From an uncultured Flavobacteriales bacterium (GTDB lineage Bacteria > Bacteroidota > Bacteroidia > Flavobacteriales > Crocinitomicaceae), in assembly GCA_946479985.1 (NCBI GenBank), contig CAMLIF010000080.1:1-18948 (forward strand): DNA of 18,948 nucleotides, in the 5' to 3' direction. Below, piece after piece: positions 1 through 7,794 of this stretch. The position numbers were made by a program, and so were the translations under genes. A model generated the notes under the pieces. It was given only the letters and a program-made list of their open reading frames with translations. It was not told the DNA's origin and ran no database searches. Numbering within the stretch: the stretch's first letter is position 1; each line of letters starts with the position of its first letter.

Positions 1-182
1 ACTGTTTCAGGTACGTACACTCAGGACTTGACGAACAGCGTTGGGTGTGATTCAATAGCTACGTTAGTATTGACAATCAATAACTCAACGAGCTCCACAA
101 CAACAGTTACAGAATGTGATTCTTATGAATGGACAGACGGAACAACATATACTGTTTCAGGTACGTACACTCAGGACTTGAC
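1..182 (+). repeat. 150-bp-period direct repeat inside the secreted protein gene
   Basis: Bases 1-32 are identical to bases 151-182; both encode T-V-S-G-T-Y-T-Q-D-L-T. Beyond that the two units diverge at the DNA level (about 60% alike) but keep G-C-D-S and the L-T-I strand. The repeat is therefore a 50-codon protein module, and more copies probably lie upstream of the window. Confidence 0.8.
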
Positions 183-708
183 AAATACTTCAGGATGTGA
201 TAGTACTGCAATATTAAACCTGACAATTACAACCATGCCGGTTGTTACGGTAAATCAAACGAATGATGTAACACTTGTTGTTACTTCAACTTCGGGAACT
301 TACCAATGGATTGATTGTGCCACCGAAGATCCGATCGTTGGTGAAACGGCAGCAACATTTACTGCAACACAAAATGGTTCATACGCAGTGGTTGTAACTA
401 ACGGACCTTGTTCAGTAGTATCAGCTTGTACAACTATTGACAATGTTGGAATAGAGGAAAACTCAATGAGTTCATTTGAATTGGTGAATGTTTACCCGAA
501 TCCGTTTAACAACGCGTTGACAGTGGTGCTTTCCGGTAATAATCAACCAACACAATTGGTGATAATGGATGCACTGGGAAGAACGGTATTTGTTGATACA
601 ATGAATACAACCGAAACAACCATTGATGTAAGTAATTTTGCCAGCGGAATGTACCTGCTGAAAGTGATTTCAGGAGACAAAATCGTGAGCAGATCAATTA
701 CAAAATAG
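1..708 (+). CDS. 3' part of a T9SS type A sorting-domain protein with cysteine-containing repeats
   Basis: The reading frame is open from the first base, so the gene starts before the window and its signal peptide is not visible. Seen: about 235 codons. The first ~75 contain two copies of a module with the pattern C-D-S-Y-x-W-x-D-G-T-T-Y-T-V-S-G-T-Y-T followed by G-C-D-S and a short L-T-I strand, a repeat common in secreted Bacteroidota proteins. A roughly 70-residue Ig-like stretch follows (QWIDCATEDP, then NGSYAVVVTNGPCSV). The last ~80 residues form a T9SS C-terminal domain, with the hallmarks VYPNPFNN, the LVIMDALGR strand, ASGMYLLKV and a basic end (SRSITK). From the family: the Por secretion system removes this tail as the protein is exported and usually attached to the outer surface. 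The role of the missing N-terminal part is unknown. A strong terminator follows 30 bases after the stop. Confidence 0.9.
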   Translation, partial: TVSGTYTQDLTNSVGCDSIATLVLTINNSTSSTTTVTECDSYEWTDGTTYTVSGTYTQDLTNTSGCDSTAILNLTITTMPVVTVNQTNDVTLVVTSTSGTYQWIDCATEDPIVGETAATFTATQNGSYAVVVTNGPCSVVSACTTIDNVGIEENSMSSFELVNVYPNPFNNALTVVLSGNNQPTQLVIMDALGRTVFVDTMNTTETTIDVSNFASGMYLLKVISGDKIVSRSITK

Positions 709-738
709 TTGAAGAATAGTCGATAATTTATAGTGGAG

Positions 739-764
739 CGGGGTGCATTTTGCACCCCGTTTTT
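739..764 (+). terminator. Intrinsic terminator after the first T9SS cargo gene
   Basis: A perfect 9-bp stem (CGGGGTGCA / TGCACCCCG) with a TTT loop is followed by five T. It lies 30 bases after the stop codon at 706-708. Confidence 0.9.
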
Positions 765-970
765 CATTGTTGCCAATTCGAAAAAGCATTTTCTACCCTG
801 AAAGCAAAAGAAGATTTTACGAGATTAAGCAGAAGCCGCATTTGAGTTTTTAACGCTTACAAACGTTATTGATTCTAACTTCTGAATGATACTTTTTAAT
901 TGCCGGGTATGAAAAGGATCATCAATAGTCTTAATTCCCGATGTCTTAATATCAGAAAGTCTAAAATAGC

Positions 971-978
971 TATCTTTG
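971..978 (+). promoter_or_regulatory. Bacteroidota-type -7 element of lepA
   Basis: TATCTTTG matches the Bacteroidota -7 consensus TAnnTTTG exactly. It ends four bases before the lepA ATG, so transcription would start at or next to the start codon and leave almost no leader. No clear TTG -33 box is visible at the usual distance, so this is a match to one element only. Confidence 0.5.
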
Positions 979-982
979 CACC

Positions 983-2779
983 ATGAAGAACATCCGCAAT
1001 TTCTGTATTATCGCTCATATTGACCATGGAAAAAGTACTTTGGCCGACCGCTTGTTACAAACTACCGGTACAATTTCCGACCGTGAAATGCAGGCACAGG
1101 CATTAGATGATATGGATTTGGAACGCGAACGCGGAATTACCATCAAGTCGCACGCAATCCAAATGAATTATAAGTTTGAAGGCCAGGATTATGTCCTGAA
1201 CCTGATTGACACACCGGGACACGTAGATTTTTCCTATGAAGTTTCCCGTTCGATTGCGGCATGTGAAGGAGCATTATTAATTGTAGATGCATCTCAGGGA
1301 ATTGAAGCGCAGACTATTTCGAACTTATACCTTGCGTTAGAACACGACCTTGAGATTATTCCTATCTTAAATAAAATGGACCTTCCCGGTGCAATGCCTG
1401 AGGAAGTGACTGACCAGATTGTTGAATTGATTGGTTGTGATCCTGCTGATGTTATTCAAGCTTCCGGAAAAACCGGATTAGGAGTGGACGATATTCTGAG
1501 AGCTATTATAGAACGTATTCCGGCTCCAAAGGGTGATGAAGACGGGCAATTACAAGCCATGATTTTTGATTCGGTATTTAATCCGTTTAGAGGAATTATT
1601 GCTTATTACCGCGTAAAAAGCGGAGTAATCAAAAAGGGCGACAGAGTTCGATTCCTGAATACAGGAAAAGATTACAACGCAGATGAGGTAGGAATTTTGA
1701 AAATGGATTTAAGTCCAAAGAAAGAAGTTCGTGCAGGAGATGTTGGTTACATCATTTCCGGAATTAAAACAGCGAAAGAAGTAAAAGTTGGAGATACAAT
1801 TACATTGACTGCAAATCCGTGTGAAGTTCCAATTAAAGGTTTTGAAGACGTTAAGCCAATGGTGTTTGCCGGAATTTATCCGGTAGAAACAGACGAATAC
1901 GAAGAGCTGCGCTACTCTATGGAGAAATTGCAGTTAAACGACTCTTCTTTGGTTTTTGAACCGGAATCGTCAGCAGCTTTAGGATTTGGTTTCCGTTGTG
2001 GATTTTTAGGAATGCTGCACATGGAAATTATCCAGGAACGTTTGGAACGTGAGTTTAACATGACAGTTATTACAACTGTACCCAATGTATCTTACTACTG
2101 TTATTCAACGCGTAATCCCGATGTGCAAATGTTGGTAAACAATCCATCGGAGTTACCGGATCCATCAACAATTGATCATATTGAAGAACCTTATATCAAG
2201 GCTCAGGTTATTACAAAATCTGAATACACGGGTCAAATCATGTCACTTTGTATTGAGAAGCGCGGTGAGTTAAAAAACCAGGTTTATTTAACGCAGGATC
2301 GCGTAGAAATAACCTTCGAAATGCCACTGGCTGAGATTGTTTTCGATTTTTACGACCGTTTAAAATCTGTTTCCCGCGGATACGCCTCATTCGATTATCA
2401 TCCAATTGGGTACAAAACTTCCGATCTGATCCGCATGGACATGTTGTTGAATGGTGAACAGCTGGATGCACTTTCAGCATTGGTGCATAGAAGTAATGCT
2501 TACGATTTGGGGAAACGAATTTGTGTGAAGCTGAAAGAATTAATTCCGCGCCAGCAATTCGAAATTCCAATTCAGGCGGCTATCGGAGCAAAGGTAATTG
2601 CCCGTGAAACGATCAAAGCGTTAAGAAAAGACGTTACTGCAAAATGTTACGGTGGTGATATTTCCCGTAAACGTAAATTGCTGGAAAAACAGAAAGAAGG
2701 AAAGAAACGTATGCGCCAGGTTGGTAGAGTAGAAGTTCCGCAGGAAGCGTTTATGGCCGTATTGAAATTGAATGATTAA
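983..2779 (+). CDS. lepA: Elongation factor 4 (LepA), back-translocating ribosomal GTPase
   Basis: This is a full-length 598-residue LepA, the usual length for the family. Residues 11-19 hold the G1 loop (AHIDHGKST), 76-80 the G3 motif DTPGH and 130-133 the G4 motif NKMD; the switch region [10 protein letters not shown] lies at 47-56. EF-G-like domains II, III and V follow, then the LepA-specific C-terminal domain with the basic stretch [19 protein letters not shown] near residue 560. From the family: it is a cytoplasmic and membrane-associated GTPase that acts on stalled or mistranslocated ribosomes under salt or cold stress, and it also affects initiation. The ATG at 983 is the first possible start after an in-frame stop at 962-964. 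The gene stands alone, with its own -7 box and terminator. Confidence 0.98.
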   Translation: MKNIRNFCIIAHIDHGKSTLADRLLQTTGTISDREMQAQALDDMDLERERGITIKSHAIQMNYKFEGQDYVLNLIDTPGHVDFSYEVSRSIAACEGALLIVDASQGIEAQTISNLYLALEHDLEIIPILNKMDLPGAMPEEVTDQIVELIGCDPADVIQASGKTGLGVDDILRAIIERIPAPKGDEDGQLQAMIFDSVFNPFRGIIAYYRVKSGVIKKGDRVRFLNTGKDYNADEVGILKMDLSPKKEVRAGDVGYIISGIKTAKEVKVGDTITLTANPCEVPIKGFEDVKPMVFAGIYPVETDEYEELRYSMEKLQLNDSSLVFEPESSAALGFGFRCGFLGMLHMEIIQERLEREFNMTVITTVPNVSYYCYSTRNPDVQMLVNNPSELPDPSTIDHIEEPYIKAQVITKSEYTGQIMSLCIEKRGELKNQVYLTQDRVEITFEMPLAEIVFDFYDRLKSVSRGYASFDYHPIGYKTSDLIRMDMLLNGEQLDALSALVHRSNAYDLGKRICVKLKELIPRQQFEIPIQAAIGAKVIARETIKALRKDVTAKCYGGDISRKRKLLEKQKEGKKRMRQVGRVEVPQEAFMAVLKLND

Positions 2780-2798
2780 AGAGATTCAAAAAAAAGAC

Positions 2799-2834
2799 AA
2801 AAACCGTAAGACTGATAGTTTTACGGTTTTTTTT
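2799..2834 (+). terminator. Intrinsic terminator after lepA
   Basis: An 11-bp stem (AAAAACCGTAA / TTACGGTTTTT) closes an 11-base loop and runs into eight T. It starts 20 bases after the lepA stop and could work in both directions because of the A tract on its left. Confidence 0.88.
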
Positions 2835-2989
2835 GGACTGGCGATTCATTGGTTAAATACGAATGAAAGATTCGAAGTACATGCATGTGTTATATGCTGT
2901 TCGTCACATTAAACCAGTCATTCATACCATTTTCAAAAAACGTAGAAGTCGAATTCTTATTTTCGTTTAAAATATAAATTAGGAAAAAT

Positions 2990-5176
2990 ATGAGATTTAA
3001 ATTTCTACTCTTATTCATGTTGTTTGGCGGTTTTTGCAGTAACGCATTCGGACAAACATACGAAAGTGCGATCACCGCTCAACAAGACATTACTGGTTAC
3101 GGTCAAACGTTCACTTTTTCATTTACAGGCTTACCCGCCGGCGGATGGGGTGACGCGCAGCTAGTTGTATATTATTCAGGTGATTATGGCGACCAGGGTG
3201 AGTATAACGATGTACAGGACGAAGATGCTAATTACATTGGTGTTGCCGGCCCGTACAACTCAGGAAATGACTGCGACGGAGAAGACTCTGTAGTGATCAC
3301 ATTTGACGCAACAATGATTGATACATGGATGGCAGACAGTCAGGTTGATTTTGTTATCAGTCCTTCTGGTGATGTTGATCCGGGAAACTGTTCCGAACTT
3401 TATTTAAAGTGTAAGTTAGTTTATAATTACTGTGTATTCGGAACACCGCAAGCATTCGCATCTATTACCTTATCCGAAGATCTTTTCTGTTCATACGATG
3501 ACCCGATGACTTTGGTTGGTACACCTGCAGGTGGGACCTGGTCCGGAACTGGCGTATCAGGAAATATGTTTGATCCTTCGGCATTGTCGCCGGGAGCTAT
3601 TTCAACAATTACCTACACTGCTACTGATGCAATTGGTTGTGTAACCTCTTCTACGGAATCTGTGCGAATCAAACGTGCACCTTCGGTTGAGGACACGTAT
3701 GCTTGTCCGGGCGGAACAGCGGAGCTTTCCGTTAATTCAGGTGGAACATATGTTTGGTTTGAGGACAATGACTTAACGCAGATAATTGATACTGCCGGGA
3801 TGATCACGACTCCGGAATTGTATCAAACAACATCATACTACGTGGCAGGATTATATAGTACCAGTACTTTTTTTGTGGATAGTATCGGAATGATGGATTC
3901 CATGGTGGTAGATCATGATATTTTGAGCGGCGACGATAGAGGTGGAATCGCAATAACACCTGATTATGTTTACGTTGTGGGGGATAATAATACAGTACGT
4001 GCCGATGCGGCAGATTTATCAAACATGGTAAGCTTGCCTGTCCGCGATGGAATTTTCAGTGATTTAGGAACGGGCGATTTATACTCGTTGTGGAACATTG
4101 ATGCAGATGACAGCCCGAATGGAAATAACGGCGCAATTTCAATTACTGCAATTCGCGGAATGGATGAAAATTTAGAGTTCACAGATCTTTCTCCGTTATC
4201 GATGGAAATTCCATCAGATTATGGTTCAGTTGTTTTAGCTGGAAATGGCTTTGTTGGGATCATTAGTGCTGCAGACAATCATGCTTATGTGATTGATTTA
4301 GATGATTACTCCGTTCTTGATTTAGGTGCTGTGACTGGTTTGCAGAATTATGGTTCTGAGAACTGGGCAGATTGGGGAGTTTTGGAATATGACGGTCTTG
4401 ATTTCTCAGCTTTATATACAACCTACTCGAACTATCAGATTGTTCGTCATAATTTAACAACGAATGTGATTGAAGATGTCAGTGCTTTTCCAAGTGACTT
4501 AAGTGACATGGCAACATTTACCATTTCTCCATGGAACAATCGCTGGTATTTCCATTATGAAGGCTCGTCAACTGTATTTGGAGGTAATTCTGAAACAATG
4601 GGTTACGCAAATGCAGGTTCTACTTCAGAATTGATTGAAAACGGAGAACTTGGATGTTATTCGGAAGCTGTAGTTTCTGTTTCAACCATTGAGTTAGGAT
4701 CTGATACAACTGCTTGTGAGTACAATGTTCCTATTATGCTATTTGCAGGAAATGGATTTGAATCATATACATGGAATGGGGAAAACAATGATTATAACGT
4801 GTTTGCAGCTATGCAATCAGGAGAATATATCGTTGAAGCAGTAGATGAGCACAACTGTGACGTTACCGATACGATTAACGTTATTTTGGATGAATGTTTA
4901 GGAGTTGAAGAACAATCCCTGTTTAGTCAAATTGAACTTTATCCGAATCCAACTTCAGGTGATGCAAAATTGAATATTGTTTCAGCTGTTGCAATTTCAG
5001 CAGAGTACATGTTGATCGACTTAAGCGGAAATGTGTTGTTTGGTGCAAAAGTTGATTTAGCAGCTGGTGAGAATAGTTTGGATATTCAAACAAATACACT
5101 TGCAAGTGGTGTCTACCTGATCAGACTTTCAGATACGAACGGCCGTAACTCGTTAGTTCGTGTTGTTAAGAACTGA
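2990..5176 (+). CDS. Secreted T9SS type A sorting-domain protein with Ig-like and propeller-like regions
   Basis: The product is 728 residues. Residues 1-21 are a signal peptide (MRFKFLLLFMLFGGF...AFG) with likely cleavage before Q22. Residues ~37-150 form a beta-rich domain with many acidic residues (DYGDQGEYNDVQDEDAN, then DCDGED), which could bind calcium. An Ig-like module at ~157-226 has the signature GGTWSGTGVSG; another follows at ~231-290 (GGTYVWF). The region ~295-560 alternates short hydrophobic strands with G/D turns (GGIAITPDYVYVVGDNN, then YALY/LW-type strands) and resembles a beta-propeller, but no repeat is clear enough to be sure. A further Ig-like stretch leads to the T9SS tail (LYPNPTSGDAKLNI, then ASGVYLIRLSD, ending VRVVKN). 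Probably surface-exposed or released; ligand and enzyme activity are unknown. It is monocistronic, with a strong terminator. Confidence 0.92.
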   Translation: MRFKFLLLFMLFGGFCSNAFGQTYESAITAQQDITGYGQTFTFSFTGLPAGGWGDAQLVVYYSGDYGDQGEYNDVQDEDANYIGVAGPYNSGNDCDGEDSVVITFDATMIDTWMADSQVDFVISPSGDVDPGNCSELYLKCKLVYNYCVFGTPQAFASITLSEDLFCSYDDPMTLVGTPAGGTWSGTGVSGNMFDPSALSPGAISTITYTATDAIGCVTSSTESVRIKRAPSVEDTYACPGGTAELSVNSGGTYVWFEDNDLTQIIDTAGMITTPELYQTTSYYVAGLYSTSTFFVDSIGMMDSMVVDHDILSGDDRGGIAITPDYVYVVGDNNTVRADAADLSNMVSLPVRDGIFSDLGTGDLYSLWNIDADDSPNGNNGAISITAIRGMDENLEFTDLSPLSMEIPSDYGSVVLAGNGFVGIISAADNHAYVIDLDDYSVLDLGAVTGLQNYGSENWADWGVLEYDGLDFSALYTTYSNYQIVRHNLTTNVIEDVSAFPSDLSDMATFTISPWNNRWYFHYEGSSTVFGGNSETMGYANAGSTSELIENGELGCYSEAVVSVSTIELGSDTTACEYNVPIMLFAGNGFESYTWNGENNDYNVFAAMQSGEYIVEAVDEHNCDVTDTINVILDECLGVEEQSLFSQIELYPNPTSGDAKLNIVSAVAISAEYMLIDLSGNVLFGAKVDLAAGENSLDIQTNTLASGVYLIRLSDTNGRNSLVRVVKN

Positions 5177-5193
5177 TCTGATAAAAACTTATA

Positions 5194-5236
5194 AAAAAAG
5201 CAAGGGGCGAATGATTCATTCGCCCCTTGCTTTTTT
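5194..5236 (+). terminator. Strong, nearly perfect bidirectional terminator
   Basis: A 20-bp perfect inverted repeat (arms 5194-5213 and 5217-5236) includes the G+C-rich core GCAAGGGGCGAATG, a 3-base loop, and A and T tracts at the two ends. It starts 17 bases after the stop of the secreted-protein gene at 2990-5176. By symmetry it could also stop leftward transcripts. Confidence 0.95.
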
Positions 5237-5242
5237 ATATCA

Positions 5243-5365
5243 ATTGACTAATCTCTTTTGATAAGAAAATCGGGCAATAGTGATGTGCTTAAGCTTTTGT
5301 TTGGCTTCGGGTTATTCTGTTCCTCTTTCCGGGTTCGTTATTTGTTAGAACAGAAAAACGCCATC
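5243..5365 (-). pseudogene. Decayed copy of the small membrane-protein gene found at 9422-9571
   Basis: Read on the minus strand, this stretch is collinear with the intact locus at about 9450-9596. Shared blocks in order are GATGGCGTTTTTCT with TTCTA, ACAAATAA, GCTTAAGC, then ATTGCC and GATTTT eight bases further in both copies, and CTTATCAAAAG against CTCATAAAAG, which encodes the L-I-K of the membrane segment. In the decayed copy the segment between TTCTA and ACAAATAA (17 bases in the intact gene) is missing. The frame is broken by this and by other small deletions, and in-frame stops occur. The 3' part that would encode G-L-I-W-I-A-V is absent, close to where the terminator at 5194-5236 now sits. 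The alignment was made by eye; the equal spacing between the blocks is the strongest argument for common origin. Confidence 0.5.
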
Positions 5366-5385
5366 TGCATCGGATGGCATTTTTT
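5354..5385 (-). terminator. Hairpin terminator, also part of the duplicated segment
   Basis: The stem GCCATC / GATGGC closes a 7-base loop, with five A on the left side and six T on the right, so it could end transcription in either direction. On the minus strand it follows directly on the stop of the doubtful ORF at 5384-5563. The left arm and its flank (AGAAAAACGCCATC) recur at 9584-9596, before the intact small membrane-protein gene. Confidence 0.65.
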
Positions 5386-5563
5386 AGTTGATTCTATCTT
5401 CGCTTTTGTCTTCATGAATCCAGTCAGCTCTTTTCCATCGATTGAATTCAGATCTGTCTTCAGGTTGAGATTTGTATTCGGTTGAATCCTGAAAGTAGAT
5501 TCTACTGAACTTCTGAACTGCGGTAGCTTGTTTCAGCGAAAGTTTTAGATTCCTTTTCGTCAT
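5384..5563 (-). CDS. Doubtful small ORF, hypothetical 59-residue charged protein
   Basis: An ORF from ATG at 5563 encodes a strongly charged, soluble-looking product (starts MTKRNLKLSLKQ, ends WIHEDKSEDRIN) with no membrane segment and no motif I recognise. In its favour, its stop codon abuts a minus-strand terminator. Against it, the two other minus-strand frames across 5390-5660 also give protein-like stretches broken by stops (for example N-L-N-L-K-T-D-L-N-S-I-D-G-K), so the region may instead be the remains of a frameshifted gene. Apart from the terminators, I see nothing else in 5386-5672. Confidence 0.22.
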   Translation of the reverse strand: MTKRNLKLSLKQATAVQKFSRIYFQDSTEYKSQPEDRSEFNRWKRADWIHEDKSEDRIN

Positions 5564-5672
5564 CACTTGTTTCCGCCTCTGTTTTGCGTGTTAAACCTGT
5601 AATTGCTTTTCGTAGTTTGACGCATTTAAACTTCTTCGTATGCGTGGTTTGTGCGGGGAAGCAATACGAGCC

Positions 5673-5703
5673 AAAAAAAGGCGGATATTCGAAAATACCC
5701 GCC
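5673..5703 (-). terminator. Intrinsic terminator of the glycine-rich secreted-protein gene
   Basis: On the minus strand, GGCGGGTATT pairs with AATATCCGCC (10 bp, one G-U pair) around a TTCG tetraloop and is followed by seven T. It lies 23 bases downstream of the stop codon of the gene at 5727-7622. Confidence 0.92.
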
Positions 5704-5726
5704 CATTATTTTTTGAAGAAATACTC

Positions 5727-7622
5727 TTATTTAACAACAGTAATTTTACCTGTAAATTGTTCCTGACCGTTTAGGATTCGAACGTTGTAAACACCCGGAG
5801 CTAAACCGTTAACATCAATTTGTTTCTTGGTTACATTGCTCAATTCAGCCGTCAACACACGTTTTCCGGCATCGTCGTACAATTCAATTTTCCCGTTTAA
5901 CGCAGAATTGCCAATTAATTGGAAACTTCCCTGTGCAGGATTCGGATAAATCGAGATCGGGCTGTTTGCCGCGTTGATATCAAGTCCCTGACATCCTACT
6001 TCAATATGAAGCGTGTCTGAAGACATGCATCCGTTACCATCTGTAAATTCATATCCGAGAACAAAGTTTCCGAAAGTAGCTGAGCTGAAATTATTTCCTG
6101 TCAATGTACCTCCGGTACCTGAAATAATGTTCAATGATCCACCAACAGGATTTCCGGTTAATAAAGCTGCTTCACCCTGACACACAACTCCTGCAGGAGA
6201 TGAAGAGAGAAAAACAACTGGAATCGGATTCACAGTTACAGTAACTGCGTCAGTGTTCTCACATCCATTTGTATCTGTACCGGTAACCGTGTAAGTTGCT
6301 GTGTTTGCCGGTTCGAAAGCGATTCCATTGCTAACTTGGTTATCCCAAACATAATCGTCTGTTCCTGAAACTGTAAGTGTAACCGATTCTCCTGCACAAA
6401 TAGCAGATGCAGTAGTATTTGCTTCAACTGTAGGAAGGGCAAAAATGGTTACCGTAAGGGTATCGGAATTTGTTCCTGATGCGCAAACGTTTGTTCCGTG
6501 AACGAAAACAGTTCCTGATCCTGCGGTACCGGTAACCGTTATTGTTGTTGTTCCCTGACCTGAAACAATTGACAAATCTCCTGTAACAGTCCAGTCATAA
6601 GTTGTTGCATTGATAGACTGAGTAGATGTAATTGTAATTGTATCCGATGCACACATATCTTCAGGTGCAGTGATTGAAGCAATAGTTGGAGTTGGTTCTA
6701 CCCATGAAATAACAACTGTTCCGTCACCCGAATGAACGCCTAAACTATCTGTTCCGGCAGTAACTCCACCAAAGTAGTTGGTGCCTCCGCCGCCTCCGCC
6801 GCCAGCACCTTTATCGTTTCCTGAACAGCTGGTAGTTCCTGCAGAACCACCTCCACCTCCGCCGCCGCCAATTTGACCGCCGCCACCACCACCACCACCT
6901 GGGATGGATGAGAATGAGAAACAACAACATGATTGTCCGGCGCCACCTATAGCTCCGGATCCTGAAATTGTAGAACTTCCCGGAGCACCGAGAAATCCGC
7001 CACAACCGTCACCAGCAGGACCACTACCACCTTGAACGGAACCGAAATTACCTCCTTTGCCGCCGCCAGCAAATCCACCGCTGGTTGAAGCATCTTGTCC
7101 GTTTCCACCGACACCGCCGCCTCCATTTCCGCCGGCACCGCCAATTCCATCTAAATTTGTTTCACAACCGCCGCGACCACCGCCACCGCCACCGCCGGCA
7201 GTTAAGATGCGATCTGCTTCGGAAGTCCCGATTAATCTTATGTCAGTAGCACCACCACCGCCTCCGGCATTGGCTGTTCCGCCATTGGCTCCACCGTTGA
7301 ATCCTCCCATCGAAGGTTGTCCCTGACCACCAACAAAGATGTTGATTACGTCACCTTCAATTACTGCGATAGCCCCAGCAGAATATCCGCCTAATCCACC
7401 TGATCCTCCGGGAATTGCACCGCTGGAACTGTTACCATTCTCACCGTTTCCTCCCTGGGCTCCCCATGCCTGAAGATATAGAGAGTCTACACCGCAAGGC
7501 ACTGTAAAAGATTGAATTCCACCTGTGAATTCAAATGTTTGAGTTTGTGACCATAAATTTCCGGTACACACAAGCGCGAAAACACCGAGAATTTGGCCAA
7601 TTCTGAGTAATTTTTTTTTCAT
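5727..7622 (-). CDS. Glycine-rich secreted T9SS type A sorting-domain protein
   Basis: The product is 631 residues. Residues 1-25 are a signal peptide (MKKKLLRIGQIL...LWS) with likely cleavage before Q26. A short strand region (QTFEFTGGIQSFTVP, then LYLQAWGAQGGNG) opens a roughly 250-residue domain dominated by glycine runs. The pattern A-W-G-A-Q-G-G followed by G-G-G-G-A-T-D-I-R resembles the glycine-rich domain seen beside metazoan ALK/LTK-type receptors and in many bacterial surface proteins. It holds several cysteines, including a CCC cluster. Three Ig/PKD-like modules follow at ~315-395, ~396-468 and ~470-545 (TTYDWTVTGDLSIVSGQG; NGCENTDAVTVTV). The last ~80 residues are the T9SS tail (IYPNPAQGSFQLIG, then APGVYNVRIL). 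It is probably an adhesive or structural surface protein; the function is inferred only. Long GGN-codon runs make its antisense strand look like a proline-rich ORF. Confidence 0.93.
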   Translation of the reverse strand: MKKKLLRIGQILGVFALVCTGNLWSQTQTFEFTGGIQSFTVPCGVDSLYLQAWGAQGGNGENGNSSSGAIPGGSGGLGGYSAGAIAVIEGDVINIFVGGQGQPSMGGFNGGANGGTANAGGGGGATDIRLIGTSEADRILTAGGGGGGGRGGCETNLDGIGGAGGNGGGGVGGNGQDASTSGGFAGGGKGGNFGSVQGGSGPAGDGCGGFLGAPGSSTISGSGAIGGAGQSCCCFSFSSIPGGGGGGGGQIGGGGGGGGSAGTTSCSGNDKGAGGGGGGGTNYFGGVTAGTDSLGVHSGDGTVVISWVEPTPTIASITAPEDMCASDTITITSTQSINATTYDWTVTGDLSIVSGQGTTTITVTGTAGSGTVFVHGTNVCASGTNSDTLTVTIFALPTVEANTTASAICAGESVTLTVSGTDDYVWDNQVSNGIAFEPANTATYTVTGTDTNGCENTDAVTVTVNPIPVVFLSSSPAGVVCQGEAALLTGNPVGGSLNIISGTGGTLTGNNFSSATFGNFVLGYEFTDGNGCMSSDTLHIEVGCQGLDINAANSPISIYPNPAQGSFQLIGNSALNGKIELYDDAGKRVLTAELSNVTKKQIDVNGLAPGVYNVRILNGQEQFTGKITVVK

Positions 7623-7794
7623 AAGTAATGGTATTAATTACGTGAATAGTTCATTTTGAAATGATTCATTGTAAAAGAAGCGCTAATTCTAGGAGAATGA
7701 AAAAGAATGGTACGAACGACCGTTATATGTGTACAAACGACAAACCTTGGGTAGAGAAGACCACGGTGCAATTTAATATTGGTTTCTGACCAGA

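Noticed and set aside
1..182. Repeat at the window start as a CRISPR or mobile repeat
   Set aside because: The repeat lies inside an open coding frame with a 150-base period and encodes a known type of secreted-protein module.
765..970. Intergenic stretch before lepA as a riboswitch or RNA gene
   Set aside because: I found no conserved riboswitch core, tRNA fold or strong hairpin apart from the terminator at 739-764.
5258..5485. Plus-strand 75-codon ORF
   Set aside because: Composition is odd (Phe- and Ser-rich) and it crosses a terminator hairpin and the decayed minus-strand gene; no motif supports it.
5640..5672. Possible sigma-54 promoter (TTGGCTCG with TTGC nearby, minus strand)
   Set aside because: The distance between the GG and GC elements is two bases too short for sigma-54.
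6740..7150. Several minus-strand ORFs rich in Val/Ala or Trp/Arg inside the glycine-rich gene
   Set aside because: They are out-of-frame readings of the GGN-codon tract; the 631-residue frame with signal peptide and sorting tail explains the region.
7057..7326. Plus-strand ORF rich in proline (PPPPPP runs)
   Set aside because: It is the antisense reading of the glycine codons of the T9SS cargo gene and carries no independent signal.
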